This document shows positions 21,583 to 31,149 of a stretch of DNA of 64,000 bases, piece by piece. Below the pieces are notes generated by a model. That model worked only from the letters and a program-made list of their open reading frames with translations. It did no database searches and was not told the DNA's origin. Both the position numbers and the translations under genes were made by a program. Source of the stretch: Stutzerimonas stutzeri. Its GTDB lineage: Bacteria; Pseudomonadota; Gammaproteobacteria; Pseudomonadales; Pseudomonadaceae. Numbering within the stretch: position 1 is the first letter of the stretch; each line of letters begins with the position of its first letter. The DNA is taken from NCBI RefSeq assembly GCF_019090095.1, contig NZ_JAGQFP010000001.1, forward strand, positions 1,240,001 to 1,304,000. The letters run 5' to 3'.

Positions 21583-22705
21583 GTAGCAGCTCCTTATAGA
21601 TACTCATGTGCTGCTCCACAATTTTTTCAATCGCAAAACTTTCTTCAGCCAATAGTCGACCTTCGCGCCCCATTCGGTGTCTGATCACAGGATCGGAAAT
21701 TAGACACTGAATGGCATCTGCCAACGCATCGGCGTCTTTAACAGGCACCAGCACACCCGTTACACCACAGATGACCGCATCGCGGCAACCCGGCACATCG
21801 GTCGTGACAACCGCACGGCCACAAGCAGCAGCCTCCACAAGACTTTTCGGCAAACCCTCTCGATAGGAAGGCAAACATACTATATTTGCTGCGGCATACT
21901 GCTCTGCGATATCCGTACGATAGCCCAATAAGCGAACAAGGTTTTCACGAGCCCAGCGATCAAGATCCTGCTGGTTAACACTGGTAGGGTTACCTGGGTC
22001 TGGGGATCCGATCAACCGCATCTCAACATCAACGTTACGGTCACGCAACAAGCGCGCTGCCTCGACAAACTCGAACACACCTTTGTCTCGTAACAAACGA
22101 GCAGCCATCACCACCACGGGTCTACCGGTAGGCTCTTGCAAATAGAGATAGTCCGCGAGACGAACACCAGAACCACGAATTAGCCTCACCTGACGCGACT
22201 TCAAGATGCCTAGTTCAAGCATCGTATCGCGATCATCTGGATTTTGGAAAATAACGGCCAAGCCACGCCGACGGAACGCAGCGCGATATAAGGCTATTAC
22301 CACCCGTCGGCGGAGCCGTGCGGCAGTTGATCTAGCTAGAAAAACTGTGCCCAAGCCAGAGACAGCGGCAACAAAAAACCTTATTCGAGTTAAGCGTGCT
22401 GCAATGCCACCATATATAACAGGCTTTATTGTTATTGCGTGAACGAGATCTGGCCTTACTTTCCTAAAAATATAAAGCAGCCGAATAAATGTACCGATCT
22501 CGTATAGGGGATTCTGCCCGCTGCGCGCAAATGGAATATTATGAAAAATGAAACCTTCATTTTCTATAAGCTCTCTACCTGATTCGTCAGCTGTAGCCAC
22601 ATGCACTGCGTATCCTGCAGCTTTCGCCGCAATTGCTAGAGGTAAACGGTGCGACAAGAAAAACATTGGCGCATTGACAAGGAATAGAATTTTCTTTTCA
22701 GTCAT
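21572..22705 (-). CDS. Family 4 glycosyltransferase
   Basis: A GT-B glycosyltransferase of 377 residues (retaining, GT4 type). The N-terminal domain starts KILFLVNAPMFFLSHRLPLA and the C-terminal donor domain holds VMAARLLRDKGVFEFVEAARLL and the donor-binding PSYREGLPKSLVEAAACGRAVVTTDVPGCRD, with the EGxxxxxxEA pattern. It adds one sugar of the O-antigen repeat on the cytoplasmic face of the membrane. ATG 22705 gives the usual beginning; an open extension to 22741 is less likely. The donor sugar cannot be deduced. Confidence 0.85.
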   Translation of the reverse strand: MTEKKILFLVNAPMFFLSHRLPLAIAAKAAGYAVHVATADESGRELIENEGFIFHNIPFARSGQNPLYEIGTFIRLLYIFRKVRPDLVHAITIKPVIYGGIAARLTRIRFFVAAVSGLGTVFLARSTAARLRRRVVIALYRAAFRRRGLAVIFQNPDDRDTMLELGILKSRQVRLIRGSGVRLADYLYLQEPTGRPVVVMAARLLRDKGVFEFVEAARLLRDRNVDVEMRLIGSPDPGNPTSVNQQDLDRWARENLVRLLGYRTDIAEQYAAANIVCLPSYREGLPKSLVEAAACGRAVVTTDVPGCRDAVICGVTGVLVPVKDADALADAIQCLISDPVIRHRMGREGRLLAEESFAIEKIVEQHMSIYKELLHGA

Positions 22706-22756
22706 TCCGAAAATGGCCTTAAAGCTAAAGCGGGCACCCAAGAAACTCCAACAACA

Positions 22757-23893
22757 CTAAGCCTCAGCAATCAAATCATGGTAAAGCCGCTCGAACTTAC
22801 TACTGGCGTGCTTCATAGTAAAATCATTGATAATGCGTAATCTCGCCAAACGTCCTAACTTGGAGCGCTCTAGAAAACTAAGCGACAACAACTTCTCAAG
22901 CCCCTCCGCCAAAGCTAGAGGGTTTTCCTTTGGTACAACAATGCCTGCACCTCCGACTAACAACGCAGCATCCCCTACATCCGTAACCACACAAGGCCTA
23001 GCCAAGGCCATCGCCTCGCCTAGCGCGTTAGGGAAGCCCTCCGTACGAGAATGCAAGCAAAAGATATCCATCGCGGCAAGACAGGACGGTATGTCCGAAC
23101 GCTCACCAAGAAGAATAAAACACTCCGGCCTCCCAGTTTCTTCGATCCATTTATGCAAATCTACATTAGTGTCGTCTAGCCCGCGCCCAACCATGAGAAA
23201 ACGGAGATTATTATGTTTTTTGACAAGAAGAGCAGCTGCTAGAATGAAATCCCTTTGATTCTTAACCGCATTAAATCGACCGACCGAGCCAATAACCGTC
23301 TCATTGTCGGCTATTCCAGCCGCTTGGCGGACAGCCTTCACCTGATCCGGCGCCGCCATTAATTTATCAATATCAAAGCCATTGGGGATTACCAACATTT
23401 TTTCCGAAGCATAGCCAACTCGCTCATGGACCTTACGAGCAGCATCTGCTACGCAAACAATTCTACTTGGTATATATGGCGAAAGCAGTGCGCACATCTT
23501 CCTGATTAACCGGGTTAAAAGCGAGCCACCAGCCTTTATTTCAGTAGTGCGTATTCCCCAGACAACCCGACGAACCCCAACGGAACGAGCTGCGAGACCG
23601 CCTAAGAAATCGGCGTGATACATCCAAGTTTGCACTATATCAGGCTCAAACTCGGTGATCTGTCGACGAAGGCTAAGAAATGTCGGAAGCAGATCAAGCC
23701 CTCCGCGCATTCGCAATGCAACTACCCTAATACCAAATGATTCCAACCTCTCACCAACCTGTCCAAGATTAGTCAGTGATATAACCTTATACTCATACTC
23801 TGCCGGGTGGCTACTCTGAATTAGGCGCTGCAGCATCAACTCCGCACCACCGACGCCTAAACCGGCGATAATATGAATCACCTTAATAGCCAT
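22757..23893 (-). CDS. Family 4 glycosyltransferase
   Basis: A 378-residue GT4-type enzyme with the family start KVIHIIAGLGVGGAELMLQRLI, the hinge VIPNGFDIDKL, the block IGSVGRFNAVKNQRDFILAAALL and the donor site SRTEGFPNALGEAMALARPCVVTDVGD. It adds another sugar of the O-antigen repeat. It lies eight bases after wzy and 51 bases before the second glycosyltransferase. Codon use is more AT-rich than in the surrounding chromosome. Acceptor and donor are unknown. Confidence 0.85.
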   Translation of the reverse strand: MAIKVIHIIAGLGVGGAELMLQRLIQSSHPAEYEYKVISLTNLGQVGERLESFGIRVVALRMRGGLDLLPTFLSLRRQITEFEPDIVQTWMYHADFLGGLAARSVGVRRVVWGIRTTEIKAGGSLLTRLIRKMCALLSPYIPSRIVCVADAARKVHERVGYASEKMLVIPNGFDIDKLMAAPDQVKAVRQAAGIADNETVIGSVGRFNAVKNQRDFILAAALLVKKHNNLRFLMVGRGLDDTNVDLHKWIEETGRPECFILLGERSDIPSCLAAMDIFCLHSRTEGFPNALGEAMALARPCVVTDVGDAALLVGGAGIVVPKENPLALAEGLEKLLSLSFLERSKLGRLARLRIINDFTMKHASSKFERLYHDLIAEA

Positions 23894-23901
23894 GAACTTA
23901 C

Positions 23902-25146
23902 CTACCGAAACTTACGACCCATAAAAACCGCACACAAGGCAAACAAAAGCAAAGATATAAAGTATATAATAAAGCTAGGATAAAATGCATTCCTAAAATA
24001 AGCAAAAAGGGACCCCATCGAGTTACGATGCATCCAGAACGCGCCTAATAAACTCATTACCAAAAAAATAGCACCAACTGGACTTTGCCTATATCGATGA
24101 TAAACACCTTCAAATGCCACCATTATCCCAGGAAGAAATATGGAATATACAAGAATACCAGCCCACCCCCAAGCGGAAAATGCCTCTGCCCAAGGATTAT
24201 ATGCCATCCCATACTTAATAGAGGGAAAAAGCTCCGGTTGAAAAAGATCATTAAACAAAGAAGAACTTAACCCATACTGAGACAGCGGCACGGGAAGAAA
24301 ACTTAACAACCCGGCTAGAGGAACCCAGCAAGGAATATTGAAATCGGTAACAATCACCTCTTGCAATATGGCGGAGGTATTCAGAAACTCCGCACCTTTC
24401 ATCAGTGTCTCTAAGTCGAAATCATCCAGCCAAGCAGGGACCGCAGCAAGTCCTCCGGCCATAACAGCCCCATAAAACGTCTTTCCGGCCATTACTAAAA
24501 CGGAAAAAACAACACCTATAGATATAGCTTTCCATTTAGAAATTAAGGAAATTGTTTTTCCAAAATACAAAACCGCGCACAAAACTAAAACCGCCAAGAC
24601 AAGAGGCCTACGAGTACCGACAACGAAAAGGAATAAGATGATCGATAAAGCTACAGCCGCGAAAACGTAGCGTCGTGTAGCAAGTGCATAAGCAAAAGCA
24701 ACGGGCAAGAGCGACGAAAGCAGAACCATTTCTATTCCTGCGGTCTCCAGCATCTCGACTTTGCTACGCGCTGAAATCATCCCAGGGGCTTTGGTGACAA
24801 GGATAGACGTAGATAGAAGCAAGCATAGGATTAAAAATAAGGCTCCAGGCAAGCTAGAGGGTAAAACAGGGATCGGGCGTCTACGAACAGCAAAATAATC
24901 CTTACACAATATTAGAATTCCTAAAGAAGAAAAAGAAATCCCGTGAACTATCCATACCGAAGAATCAACCCTTTTATATACGTGAAAAAAAGGATCGTAA
25001 ACCAACCCAAAAACAGATGAAATTGAAAATAGAAACAGAAAGGCGCAATAGATACTGAGTATATCGAAAACTCTCTTTCTACATATAACCCAGAGAACAA
25101 CAGAAATAGCAGAAATGAAGAAAAATAAAAAAGAAGCCGAAATCAC
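23902..25146 (-). CDS. wzy: O-antigen polymerase (Wzy-type)
   Basis: A 414-residue polytopic membrane protein with about ten to twelve helices and no soluble domain apart from one periplasmic loop (about residues 225-295). Sequence similarity within Wzy proteins is low, so the call rests on topology, on length and on the position next to wzx in an O-antigen locus. The late block PWAEAFSAWGWAGILVYSIFLPG is typical of the oligosaccharide repeat-unit polymerase group. It joins repeat units at the periplasmic face. The gene is AT-rich and overlaps wzx by four bases (ATGA). Confidence 0.8.
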   Translation of the reverse strand: MISASFLFFFISAISVVLWVICRKRVFDILSIYCAFLFLFSISSVFGLVYDPFFHVYKRVDSSVWIVHGISFSSLGILILCKDYFAVRRRPIPVLPSSLPGALFLILCLLLSTSILVTKAPGMISARSKVEMLETAGIEMVLLSSLLPVAFAYALATRRYVFAAVALSIILFLFVVGTRRPLVLAVLVLCAVLYFGKTISLISKWKAISIGVVFSVLVMAGKTFYGAVMAGGLAAVPAWLDDFDLETLMKGAEFLNTSAILQEVIVTDFNIPCWVPLAGLLSFLPVPLSQYGLSSSLFNDLFQPELFPSIKYGMAYNPWAEAFSAWGWAGILVYSIFLPGIMVAFEGVYHRYRQSPVGAIFLVMSLLGAFWMHRNSMGSLFAYFRNAFYPSFIIYFISLLLFALCAVFMGRKFR

Positions 25147-26324
25147 TTCCTCAGCCCTCTAGTCGAAAGGAATATGATAGGCAGCAAAGAGACCAAATTT
25201 GCAGCAAATAAGACCATACCTATATCCACGAATACAGCCTTGCTAGAAATAAGCCACCAACTCAGCCAAAAAAACACAAGACCTACGACAGAAGAAAGAT
25301 TGTAGCCAGCCAAAAGACCTAACTTAATCATTCGATACCCATTGAGATCTCTAACGACAAGCGGGATTGATGCAGCCACAAGCCAAAGAGAAATGTCCAG
25401 AACGCCATTATTGGCTTTATCCGCAAACAAAAGCCTCACCATCCAGTCGCCGGCGGTTAATAGTATAACGAACATGACGATGTAAAAGGCCAGCATCCCG
25501 ATATATATTCGCCGCTCAATCAGGCGCCAACTTTTAATAAGATCCTTCGTAGATACAATCGTAAGCTGTATTATAATTGACCACAGCATGGTAACAATCA
25601 AATACACATATGAGGCCATATAATACAACCCAGAAAGCTCGACCCCAAACCACCATAAAGCCACATAGCGCGGACTAGTAGTTATTGCAGTTGAGATAAA
25701 CGCCCCATAGACGTTAGGGTAAGCCCCTTTTAATAGCCGACCATAGGTCCGCACCGATCCATAGAGAGAAAACCGACTCAAGGACAATTTCAGATATTTA
25801 AAATCTGCTAACAATATAGCAACATAACCAAACAGAACCATTAGGAGAAAAGAGGCGACCGTCAGTAGATATAAATATGACACGCCAGCCATGCACAAGA
25901 CCCAGACTAGACGAGCCAGTTGCGCTGTAGCAAAACGCGCATCTAAGTTCCGACGCCTATACACAACTGCATTAACTTCAGACATGCAGTCGCATGCTTT
26001 AATCAGAAAAATTAAAGTCGCAACAAATAAGTCACACTCAATGAAATGATAAACAATCAGGGAATAAAAAAACGCCGAAAGAATTGTTGCAACAAACGTC
26101 AAGCCAACGAAACAGGTATATGAAAAATATCTATGCTTTACTGCAACCAACCGTGGCATCGCCATTGATAAGGACATGAGCAACACAGTCGTCACGCCCT
26201 GCAGCACTCCAAATATGCCTGCTTCCGCCGCGCCATAGTAATGAAATATAAAGGCAGCGATTATTAGCTGAGCAAATAATCCCAAAGATTTACTAGCTAT
26301 ACCGATAATAATTCGGAGCAGCAA
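25143..26324 (-). CDS. wzx: O-antigen flippase (Wzx-type)
   Basis: A 393-residue protein with about eleven to twelve membrane helices and the polysaccharide-exporter (MOP superfamily) layout, beginning with an amphipathic segment and a helix containing IASKSLGLFAQLIIAAFIFHYYGAAEAGIFG. It would move undecaprenyl-linked repeat units across the inner membrane. The start is a TTG at 26324 with GAGAGGGA upstream; this is unusual, and a later start is possible. The gene is strongly AT-rich and overlaps wzy by four bases. Confidence 0.82.
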   Translation of the reverse strand: MLLRIIIGIASKSLGLFAQLIIAAFIFHYYGAAEAGIFGVLQGVTTVLLMSLSMAMPRLVAVKHRYFSYTCFVGLTFVATILSAFFYSLIVYHFIECDLFVATLIFLIKACDCMSEVNAVVYRRRNLDARFATAQLARLVWVLCMAGVSYLYLLTVASFLLMVLFGYVAILLADFKYLKLSLSRFSLYGSVRTYGRLLKGAYPNVYGAFISTAITTSPRYVALWWFGVELSGLYYMASYVYLIVTMLWSIIIQLTIVSTKDLIKSWRLIERRIYIGMLAFYIVMFVILLTAGDWMVRLLFADKANNGVLDISLWLVAASIPLVVRDLNGYRMIKLGLLAGYNLSSVVGLVFFWLSWWLISSKAVFVDIGMVLFAANLVSLLPIIFLSTRGLRK

Positions 26325-26420
26325 TTACAATCCCTCTCATGGCCCGGCACGTTTGGCCAGCCAATATATTTATATTAAGCATTTTCTATTTATTAGCGAA
26401 GACACTCCTGGTACGCTTCG

Positions 26421-26978
26421 TTATTTCTGTTGAGCTATAGCCGCCCTAACTTTTTCGATGTATTCTCCAGCATCAAACTCCTGCAAAGAACATTCGGATG
26501 GGAAGCGAAGCTTACTTTCCCTCCATGAAGAGAAGCTCATTATTTCTTTAGCTGGCGCACCCGCAACAACCACGCCAGAGGGTATGTCTTTTGTAACTAC
26601 AGAACCAGCGGCAACAACCACCTCACGACCGATAGTTACTCCAGGAAGAATTATTGAATTTACGCCGATAAAAACATCATCACCTATTTGTATAGGCGCA
26701 TAATAAAATCGTCTACCCTGAGCGTCTCTTACTAGACTCAACGAACCATCGTGGGTGATTAGCTTTACTCCCGCAGTAATAGTAACGTTGTCCCCAATGG
26801 AGATTAAAAATGGTTCGCTGCCGAAATCTTTTATGTAAATACGGCACCTTTCTCCGACCTTTACACCGGCTGCACGCGCTGAGCTAACCCCACCAAATAT
26901 ATAATAGCAAAAGTACGAATATAACCGCCCCGTCTTTTTTTTGATCATTGAGCATCTAAGGATAATTTTATTTAGCAC
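26421..26978 (-). CDS. Left-handed beta-helix acyltransferase (hexapeptide repeat)
   Basis: A 185-residue hexapeptide-repeat transferase. The repeats are visible in [69 protein letters not shown], and the His of ITHDG is the likely catalytic base. It probably adds an acetyl group to a sugar of the O-antigen or to its nucleotide precursor. The start is GTG 26978, 11 bases inside the end of wbpP; ATG 26948 is an alternative. The gene is AT-rich like wzx and wzy. Confidence 0.82.
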   Translation of the reverse strand: MLNKIILRCSMIKKKTGRLYSYFCYYIFGGVSSARAAGVKVGERCRIYIKDFGSEPFLISIGDNVTITAGVKLITHDGSLSLVRDAQGRRFYYAPIQIGDDVFIGVNSIILPGVTIGREVVVAAGSVVTKDIPSGVVVAGAPAKEIMSFSSWRESKLRFPSECSLQEFDAGEYIEKVRAAIAQQK

Positions 26979-28002
26979 CTAAAAACCCCAAATACCATGG
27001 CATAGCTGAACTTATTCCAATTTTTACGTCGTAACATGGCACATAACCTAAAAGGTTCTTTACTTTATTAATATCCGCTTGCGAGTGGCGCACATCCCCT
27101 TCACGAAAATCACGATAAAAAGGCTGCCGCTGCGTAACAGTCATGCCCCTTTCATCTAGTTCATCTTTAAGCAAATGAAACAATTCGTTCAGGCTAGTGC
27201 GTGCATTCACGGCAACATTGTAAACTTGGTTCAAGGAGCACTTTTCTATGGAGGTCGCCGCGAGCAGATTGGCTTGAACTGTGTTTTCTATAAAGCAAAA
27301 ATCTCGACTAGTTGTGCCGTCGCCATTTATATAGACATGCTCCCCTCGAATCATTGCTGAAATCCACTTGGGTATTACCGCGGCGTAAGCCCCGCTGGGA
27401 TCTTGGCGCTTTCCGAAGACATTGAAATAGCGCAAACCTACAGTATTAAAACCGTAAGTACGGGCAAAAACATCAGCGTATAGTTCGTTGACGTACTTGG
27501 TCACAGCATACGGGGAAAGTGGCTTTCCGATCACATCTTCAACTTTTGGCAACCCCGGATGGTCCCCATAGGTCGAACTGCTGGCGGCATAAGTGAAGCT
27601 CTTCACCTGAGCGTCACGAGCGGCTACCAGCATATTAAGAAATCCATCTATGTTAGTGCTGTTCGTGGTTATCGGATCGTTAATTGAGCGGGGTACGGAA
27701 CCAAGGGCAGCTTGGTGCAAGACATAATCAATCCCAGCGCAGACCCTGTGGCAAACGTCTAGGTTTCTGATATCGCCCTCGTTGAATCTGAACCGCGCCC
27801 ATTGCTCAGCGCTCACCGAACTTTTGACTTCTTCTAAATTGCGCTGGTGGCCGGTGGAAAAATTATCCAAGCCAACAACATACTGATCGAGTCGGAGCAA
27901 AGTTTCCAACAAATTTGAGCCAATGAAGCCCGCCACACCAGTTATAAGCCACGTTTTAGGACTTAACGGCAATTCGTTCAGTAATGATTCGTATCGGGTC
28001 AT
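26968..28002 (-). CDS. wbpP: UDP-N-acetylglucosamine 4-epimerase
   Basis: A 344-residue extended SDR that closely resembles P. aeruginosa WbpP as I remember it: [26 protein letters not shown] at the start, [36 protein letters not shown] and the catalytic [17 protein letters not shown]. It interconverts UDP-GlcNAc and UDP-GalNAc and supplies the substrate for WbpO. ATG 28002 is used; a GTG three codons earlier is also open. No clear ribosome site is seen for either. It lies 87 bases after wbpO and overlaps the acyltransferase gene. Confidence 0.93.
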   Translation of the reverse strand: MTRYESLLNELPLSPKTWLITGVAGFIGSNLLETLLRLDQYVVGLDNFSTGHQRNLEEVKSSVSAEQWARFRFNEGDIRNLDVCHRVCAGIDYVLHQAALGSVPRSINDPITTNSTNIDGFLNMLVAARDAQVKSFTYAASSSTYGDHPGLPKVEDVIGKPLSPYAVTKYVNELYADVFARTYGFNTVGLRYFNVFGKRQDPSGAYAAVIPKWISAMIRGEHVYINGDGTTSRDFCFIENTVQANLLAATSIEKCSLNQVYNVAVNARTSLNELFHLLKDELDERGMTVTQRQPFYRDFREGDVRHSQADINKVKNLLGYVPCYDVKIGISSAMPWYLGFLGAK

Positions 28003-28089
28003 AGCATTCACTTATTCATTAATTATACTGATGCATCAAGCAGGACATGCATTCGATTAATTCCCGCGACCGGGTTAGCCATCTGGACA

Positions 28090-29367
28090 TTACAAACGCA
28101 GGTCGGATTCTTCGGCGTTCAGCACATATTTAAGGTCATATAGAACGTGCTCAGCCTTTCCGTACTGGCGTATATTCTCGACACCCAAATCACGAAACTC
28201 ATTGTGTGCTACCGCAAGCACGATACCGTCGTAGGCGTTAATTGCCGGTTCGGATATCGGTGTGATTCCATATTCATGCTGAGCTTCCGTACCGCTGACC
28301 CAAGGGTCGTAGACATTCACGCCGATATTGTATTCAGCTAGCTCGCCGATAATATCCACAACACGCGTGTTGCGCAGATCGGGACAGTTCTCCTTAAATG
28401 CTAGGCCGAGTACCAGGACGCGCGCCCCATCGACATGGATTCGTCGTTTAAGCATCGCTTTAACCAGCTGCGACACAACGTAAGCACCCATACCGTCGTT
28501 TAATCGGCGGCCTGCAAGGATAATTTCAGGATGATAACCAATGCTCTGAGCTTTATGAGTCAAATAATAAGGATCAACTCCGATGCAATGACCTCCGACC
28601 AAACCAGGGCGGAAAGGCAGGAAGTTCCATTTCGTTCCAGCTGCTTGGAGTACTGCCTCGGTGTCGATTCCCATCTTGTTGAAGATGATTGCAAGCTCGT
28701 TGATCAGCGCGATGTTTAGATCGCGCTGGGTATTTTCAATGACCTTAGCAGCCTCGGCGACCTTAATGCTGGTTGCCTTATGGGTCCCGGCCGTGATGAT
28801 CTGGTTGTAAAGATCATCAACCAGGCCAGCGACTTCAGGGGTAGATCCGGACGTGACCTTCTTGATGGTCGTAACGCGATGTTCTTTATCACCTGGATTG
28901 ATTCGCTCCGGACTGTAGCCCGCGAAGAAATCCACGTTGAACTGCAGCCCGGAAATTTTTTCCAAGACTGGCACACAATCTTCCTCGGTGGCTCCCGGAT
29001 ATACGGTGGACTCGTAGATTACGATATCGCCCTTTTTCAATATTTTTCCGATGCTCTCGGAAGCTTTGATCAAAGGCGTGAGATCAGGCTGCTTATGCTC
29101 GTCTATCGGTGTGGGGACTGTGACAATAAATACATTGCAATCTTTAAGATCTTCGAGCTTAGCGGTATAAGTGAGCATCTCAGCTTGCTTGAGTTCGACA
29201 TCGCTTACTTCGAGGGTAGCGTCATGGCCTGCCTGTAAAGCTTCGATTCGAGGGTTGTTAATGTCGAACCCAACCACAGCACGACGTTTCCCAAATTCAA
29301 CGGCAAGCGGTAGGCCGACATATCCCAAGCCAATGACGGCGAGTTTCACTTCTTGCAAGCTAACCAT
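28090..29367 (-). CDS. wbpO: UDP-N-acetylgalactosamine 6-dehydrogenase
   Basis: A 425-residue UDP-sugar dehydrogenase of the WbpO/TviB group. The NAD-binding start ([19 protein letters not shown]), the [10 protein letters not shown] block, the catalytic-Cys loop [14 protein letters not shown] and the late [19 protein letters not shown] are intact. It oxidises C6 of UDP-GalNAc twice to give UDP-GalNAcA (UDP-GlcNAc is also accepted by some relatives). With wbpP directly downstream it forms the usual GalNAcA supply pair seen in P. aeruginosa O6-type loci. Confidence 0.93.
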   Translation of the reverse strand: MVSLQEVKLAVIGLGYVGLPLAVEFGKRRAVVGFDINNPRIEALQAGHDATLEVSDVELKQAEMLTYTAKLEDLKDCNVFIVTVPTPIDEHKQPDLTPLIKASESIGKILKKGDIVIYESTVYPGATEEDCVPVLEKISGLQFNVDFFAGYSPERINPGDKEHRVTTIKKVTSGSTPEVAGLVDDLYNQIITAGTHKATSIKVAEAAKVIENTQRDLNIALINELAIIFNKMGIDTEAVLQAAGTKWNFLPFRPGLVGGHCIGVDPYYLTHKAQSIGYHPEIILAGRRLNDGMGAYVVSQLVKAMLKRRIHVDGARVLVLGLAFKENCPDLRNTRVVDIIGELAEYNIGVNVYDPWVSGTEAQHEYGITPISEPAINAYDGIVLAVAHNEFRDLGVENIRQYGKAEHVLYDLKYVLNAEESDLRL

Positions 29368-29451
29368 AATAAATCCATCTGAACGTTAGAATTTGAACCC
29401 AGCGCTCTATTGCCCTATGGCTCAGCACGCTGTTGCTCCGTATAAATATGA

Positions 29452-31020
29452 TCAGGCAGTGACGTACACATCCTTGCCCTTATTTGCATATAGTGCGCAG
29501 AGTTGAGCGGACAATTCTCGCTTCGCTCCCTCCTCCCCATGCACCACTCGAATCTCCCCCGGCCACTCCTGCATTCCGGTCACGAATTCTACCAACCCCT
29601 TCTGATCCGCATGCGCCGAGTAGCCGCCGATAATGGCGATGCCTGCGCGCACGTCAATGCGTTCACCGTCCAGATACACATAACCACCCTTGGGTCCGTA
29701 GGTTTGAATCTCATGCCCGGGCGTGCCCTTGGCCTGGTAGCCGACAAACAAAACGTTATGCCGTTTATCCCCTAGCATGGCCTTTAGGTAATTGACGATG
29801 CGACCGCCGCTGCACATGCCGCCACCGGCAATAACGATGGCTGGGCGTGCAGTCTGGGTCAGATGATTCACGATGCGCTGATGATCACCGTGGCTATTGA
29901 TGGTAATGAGTTGCTCGAAGGCCAACGGGCGGCGCCCGGATTCGACACGTTCACGCGCCTCTTGGTTCCAATAGGGCTGCAGCGCCCGGTAGGCGTCGGT
30001 GAAGCGGCTCGCGAGCGGTGAGTCGAGGATAATGGGGAGTTCGGGCCAGTTTGGTTCCGTGTGGGGCTTGGTGTTATCGCTGGGCTCTGCTCCCCTCACC
30101 CCAGCCCTCTCCCCGGAGGGGAGATGGGGCATATCGGAGCTGGCCGGGGCTTCGTCGCCGGCCCTTCGCCTCACGTCAGTCCTTTCCTCAGCAGGCAGAG
30201 GGGCCTGATCTGCGGCTGTTCTTTGTTTGCTCTGAATGATGTCTTCCAGTTCGTAGAGCAGTTCCTGGGTGCGGCCGATGCTGAAAGCTGGAATGAGCAC
30301 GGTGCCTGGGTCTTCCAGAGCCTGTGCGATAACGGCTTCGAGGCGCTGGCGGCGGGTGCTGCGGTCTTCGTGAAGACGGTCGCCGTAAGTGCTTTCCAAC
30401 ACGAGGATATCGGCGCGTTCGGGCGGCTGCGGCGGCATCAGGAAGGGTGCGTGCGGTGCACCCAGGTCGCCGGAGAACACGATGCGTTTGCTCTCGTTCC
30501 GGCGCAGGTAGTTCAGGTCGAACTCGACATAAGCGGAGCCGAGGATGTGGCCAGCTCGCTGCAAGCGAACGCGCGCGATCAAGTCTTCAGTTTCGAGCAG
30601 GGTGAACCAGTGCTGGTAAGGCAACGCGATGATGCGTTTCTCGACCTGCTCGATGTAGCGCTCGACCTGCGCCTGGTCACGGCTGATGCCAACCTTGAAG
30701 GCATCTTCCAGGACGACAGGCAGCAGCTTCGCCGAAGGCTCGCTGCACAGGATGGGGCCGTCGAAGCCCGCCGCAAGGAGATAGGGAATCCGGCCGACGT
30801 GATCGATGTGAACATGGGTGACGATCAGCGCCCTGGCCGTATCGAGTGGAAACTCGATGGACAGTCGGTCCGCCTCCGATCCGCCGGGCAATGAAGCATC
30901 GTTGCCCTGGAACAACCCGCAATCGATCAGCACGCTGGCCGAGACGTTCATACGAAGCTGATGGCAGGAGCCCGTCACGCCATCCTTGGCTCCGTGATGT
31001 TCAATGATCGGATACTGCAC
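29452..31020 (-). CDS. Metallo-beta-lactamase/beta-CASP RNase-like protein with in-frame repeat insert
   Basis: A 522-residue protein of the beta-CASP nuclease family (CPSF-73/Ysh1-like). The metal-binding THVHIDHVGRIP motif is near residue 70, with DCGLFQG before it and FSGDLG after. The beta-CASP part has PAFSIGRTQELL, ILDSPLA, GGGMCSGGRIVNYLKAML and the C-terminal GGYSAHADQKGL. The start is GTG 31020, with AAGGGA seven bases upstream. Between SIGRTQELLYELEDIIQ and WPELPIILDSPLA there is a linker of about 55 residues, rich in Pro, Arg and Ala, encoded by palindromic repeat DNA (residues about 264-320). The role of this nuclease in an O-antigen locus is not known. Confidence 0.85.
   Translation of the reverse strand: MQYPIIEHHGAKDGVTGSCHQLRMNVSASVLIDCGLFQGNDASLPGGSEADRLSIEFPLDTARALIVTHVHIDHVGRIPYLLAAGFDGPILCSEPSAKLLPVVLEDAFKVGISRDQAQVERYIEQVEKRIIALPYQHWFTLLETEDLIARVRLQRAGHILGSAYVEFDLNYLRRNESKRIVFSGDLGAPHAPFLMPPQPPERADILVLESTYGDRLHEDRSTRRQRLEAVIAQALEDPGTVLIPAFSIGRTQELLYELEDIIQSKQRTAADQAPLPAEERTDVRRRAGDEAPASSDMPHLPSGERAGVRGAEPSDNTKPHTEPNWPELPIILDSPLASRFTDAYRALQPYWNQEARERVESGRRPLAFEQLITINSHGDHQRIVNHLTQTARPAIVIAGGGMCSGGRIVNYLKAMLGDKRHNVLFVGYQAKGTPGHEIQTYGPKGGYVYLDGERIDVRAGIAIIGGYSAHADQKGLVEFVTGMQEWPGEIRVVHGEEGAKRELSAQLCALYANKGKDVYVTA
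30090..30207. repeat. Palindromic repeat inserted in frame in the nuclease gene
   Basis: A well-preserved palindrome (about 30090-30131: CTCCCCTCACCCCAGCCCTC then TCCCCGGAGGGGAGATGGGG) is followed by a second, decayed copy in the same orientation (about 30167-30207: CGCCTCACGTCAG...CAGGCAGAGGGGCC). Between them is a CCGGGGCTTCGTCGCCGG stem. Repeats of the form CCCTCACCCC...GGGGAGA are normally intergenic in gammaproteobacteria. Here both are translated. Confidence 0.8.
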
Positions 31021-31114
31021 GGTTATTCCCTTAACTAATACGTAAAACACTCGTGACAAACTAGCCACGAGTCCGCATGGAAAATGAAACGCGATTCTAT
31101 ACGAGTTGGACGCT

Positions 31115-31140
31115 CGTCGGCTGGCTACCACCAGCCGACG
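31115..31140 (-). terminator. Hairpin after the second wzz gene
   Basis: A perfect 10-bp stem (CGTCGGCTGG / CCAGCCGACG) with a six-base loop, placed just after the wzz stop and 95 bases before the nuclease start. There is no T run, so it could be an attenuator or mRNA-end stabiliser rather than a full terminator. Confidence 0.5.
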
Positions 31141-31149
31141 GATGGGCGG

